Positions 5,580-6,402 of a DNA stretch of 6,402 bases are shown here, one piece after another. Under the pieces are notes generated by a model. The model was not told the DNA's origin. It saw only the letters and a program-made list of their open reading frames with translations, and did no database searches. The stretch is from Candidatus Saccharimonadota bacterium (lineage in GTDB: Bacteria > Patescibacteriota > Saccharimonadia > Saccharimonadales > Saccharimonadaceae). The stretch covers positions 1-6,402 of the forward strand of contig JAFOHW010000019.1 of the NCBI GenBank assembly GCA_017421685.1, given 5' to 3'. Made by a program: the position numbers and the translations under genes. Positions within the stretch are counted from its first letter, which is position 1. Every line of letters begins with the position of its first letter.

Positions 5580-5783
5580 ATGGCTTATATTAGGAGGTTT
5601 AAAACTACTTCGGGGGCAACCGGGGTGCAGGTTTGTTATAAAGAGCAGGGAAAGGTCGTAAAGACCGTTCATGTTGGATCGGCGTCATCCGAAACTGCAT
5701 TAAAAAAACTCCTCAGGAAAGCACAGGGAATTATCGATGGGGAAAAGAAGCCGTTATTTAATTTAGATAAGTTCAATAAATAA
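5580..5783 (+). CDS. Small 67-residue protein resembling the isolated N-terminal domain of an IS transposase
   Basis: The opening IRRFKTTSGATGVQV, followed by a basic strand, VKTVHVGSAS, and a helix ALKKLLRKAQGII, matches the pattern I recall at the N-terminus of transposases of the IS4/IS1634-like group. Those run roughly RxVKTxSGATAVQI...IEHIGSAH...EL. Here the chain stops at residue 67 with a proper TAA, and no catalytic DDE domain or second open frame follows. It has its own -10 box and ends in a strong terminator, so it looks like a complete gene rather than a recent truncation. It is basic and lacks a signal or membrane segment, so DNA binding is plausible but inferred. The gene is divergent from the FemABX-like pair and convergent with valS. 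Family resemblance is from memory, so function is uncertain. Confidence 0.7.
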   Translation: MAYIRRFKTTSGATGVQVCYKEQGKVVKTVHVGSASSETALKKLLRKAQGIIDGEKKPLFNLDKFNK

Positions 5784-5811
5784 AAATTGCGCCCTCTGTG
5801 GCGCAATTTTT
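5782..5811. terminator. Bidirectional intrinsic terminator between the small gene and valS
   Basis: A perfect 12-bp stem, AAAAATTGCGCC (5782-5793) with GGCGCAATTTTT (5800-5811), has a six-base loop CTCTGT and a T-tract on both strands. The stop codon of the plus-strand gene (5781-5783) and that of valS (5812-5810) both overlap the stem arms, so one element ends both transcripts with no spare sequence. Confidence 0.92.
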
Positions 5812-6402
5812 AGATTAGTTCGAGTTGTTGTTTAAGTCGTTCGATAAGCGCTTCTTTTTCTTTGATGCCGTCTTCGGTCTCTTTTACGAGGTGTCTTGGG
5901 GCTTTATCGACATAGTTTGGGTTCATCATCCGAGCATTAAGGGAATCGAGTTCGCGCCCAACAGAGAGAATCTTCTCGGTTAAAGTTTCTTTATATTCTT
6001 TTACGACTTTCTCTGGTACGTCCAGATACAATTCATGATTAGCAAGGGCTAAACGTAGGCCTCTCGGGGAACCGTTAAGATTAGAAATAGTAGGAACTTT
6101 CGTCAAGGTCTTAATCAGTAATTGGTTATCTTCGATAATACTGTCATTATCGTATAATAGCCCATATTTTTTCGCGTTATTGGTACCTGGAAGGAGGGCC
6201 TGTAAGGTCGTTCTGACTTCAGACACGATAGTTCTTATGCTTTCGAACTCCTCGGCCGAAATTTGGTCATATTCGAGTTTTTCGGGCCATTTTTCCGTAG
6301 CGATAAAACCTTCTGTCCAGCTTAGATTCTGCCAAATTACCTCAGTTACAAAGGGGGCGAAAGGATGGAGCGCAATAAGAAGAGTCTCTAAGGTTTTCTT
6401 TA
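5810..6402 (-). CDS. valS: Valyl-tRNA synthetase, C-terminal part, cut by the right edge
   Basis: The minus-strand frame is open from the right edge to TAA 5812-5810, giving 196 residues of a protein normally about 850-950 long. ValS charges tRNA-Val in the cytoplasm. Seen: the class Ia anticodon-binding signature LHPFAPFVTEVIWQNL at residues 11-26, a WP pair at 38-39, a VRTTLQ helix near 62-67, then the tail domain. The final 60 or so residues are charged and helical and include a LNARMMNPNYVDKAP block (about 154-168). This equals the N-x-x-F-x-x-K-A-P pattern of the ValS C-terminal coiled-coil arm, which contacts tRNA. That tail separates ValS from IleS and LeuS. The GTG at 6226 is internal, since conserved sequence continues upstream. 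The catalytic HIGH and KMSKS motifs are outside the window. Confidence 0.94.
   Translation of the reverse strand, partial: KKTLETLLIALHPFAPFVTEVIWQNLSWTEGFIATEKWPEKLEYDQISAEEFESIRTIVSEVRTTLQALLPGTNNAKKYGLLYDNDSIIEDNQLLIKTLTKVPTISNLNGSPRGLRLALANHELYLDVPEKVVKEYKETLTEKILSVGRELDSLNARMMNPNYVDKAPRHLVKETEDGIKEKEALIERLKQQLELI

Noticed and set aside
5165..5811. Complete insertion sequence around the 67-residue gene
   Set aside because: No terminal inverted repeats or target-site duplication could be paired, and there is no catalytic domain.
6224..6226. GTG at 6226 as the start of a small protein
   Set aside because: The frame continues to the right edge with the ValS anticodon-binding signature, so it is an internal codon.
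1..6402. CRISPR array or other regular multi-copy repeat
   Set aside because: No repeat-spacer pattern is visible; the only direct repeats found are two-copy and confined to the intergenic region.

Overview
The window looks like a compact, protein-dense bacterial chromosome segment, by eye around 40% G+C. My best guess for the source is a Patescibacteria/CPR genome of the Saccharibacteria type. The reasons are two adjacent divergent FemABX-family genes (Gram-positive-style wall), a CtpE-like P-type ATPase, very short intergenic gaps, and gene starts with a promoter -10 box where a ribosome binding site would normally sit. The lineage is inference from gene content and style, not a match I could run.

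Layout: (1) 1-795, plus strand: 3' three-quarters of tsaD, the tRNA t6A37 threonylcarbamoyltransferase, cut by the left edge. (2) 792-3086, minus strand: complete cation-translocating P-type ATPase, overlapping tsaD tail to tail by 4 bp. (3) 3160-4224 and 4250-5158, minus strand: two FemABX-like genes, probably acting in peptidoglycan cross-bridge or wall-peptide synthesis. (4) 5159-5579: the only long gap. It holds the femX-like promoter, a palindrome with a plus-strand U-tract, an inverted repeat, a good minus-strand promoter match, and an open stretch with a 30-codon internal repeat interrupted by TAG. (5) 5580-5783, plus strand: a 67-residue protein resembling the isolated N-terminal domain of some IS transposases. 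(6) 5782-5811: a 12-bp bidirectional terminator containing both flanking stop codons. (7) 5810-6402, minus strand: 3' end of valS, cut by the right edge.

The main shared theme is gene start architecture. All four complete genes have a TGYTAYAAT extended -10 box ending 6 or 7 nt before ATG, which places the predicted transcription start on or next to the A of ATG. No Shine-Dalgarno sequence fits at a usual distance. This predicts leaderless mRNAs and separate promoters even for closely spaced co-directional genes. tsaD and valS are translation housekeeping genes. The ATPase and the FemABX pair are envelope functions. Nothing shows that these groups act in one pathway.
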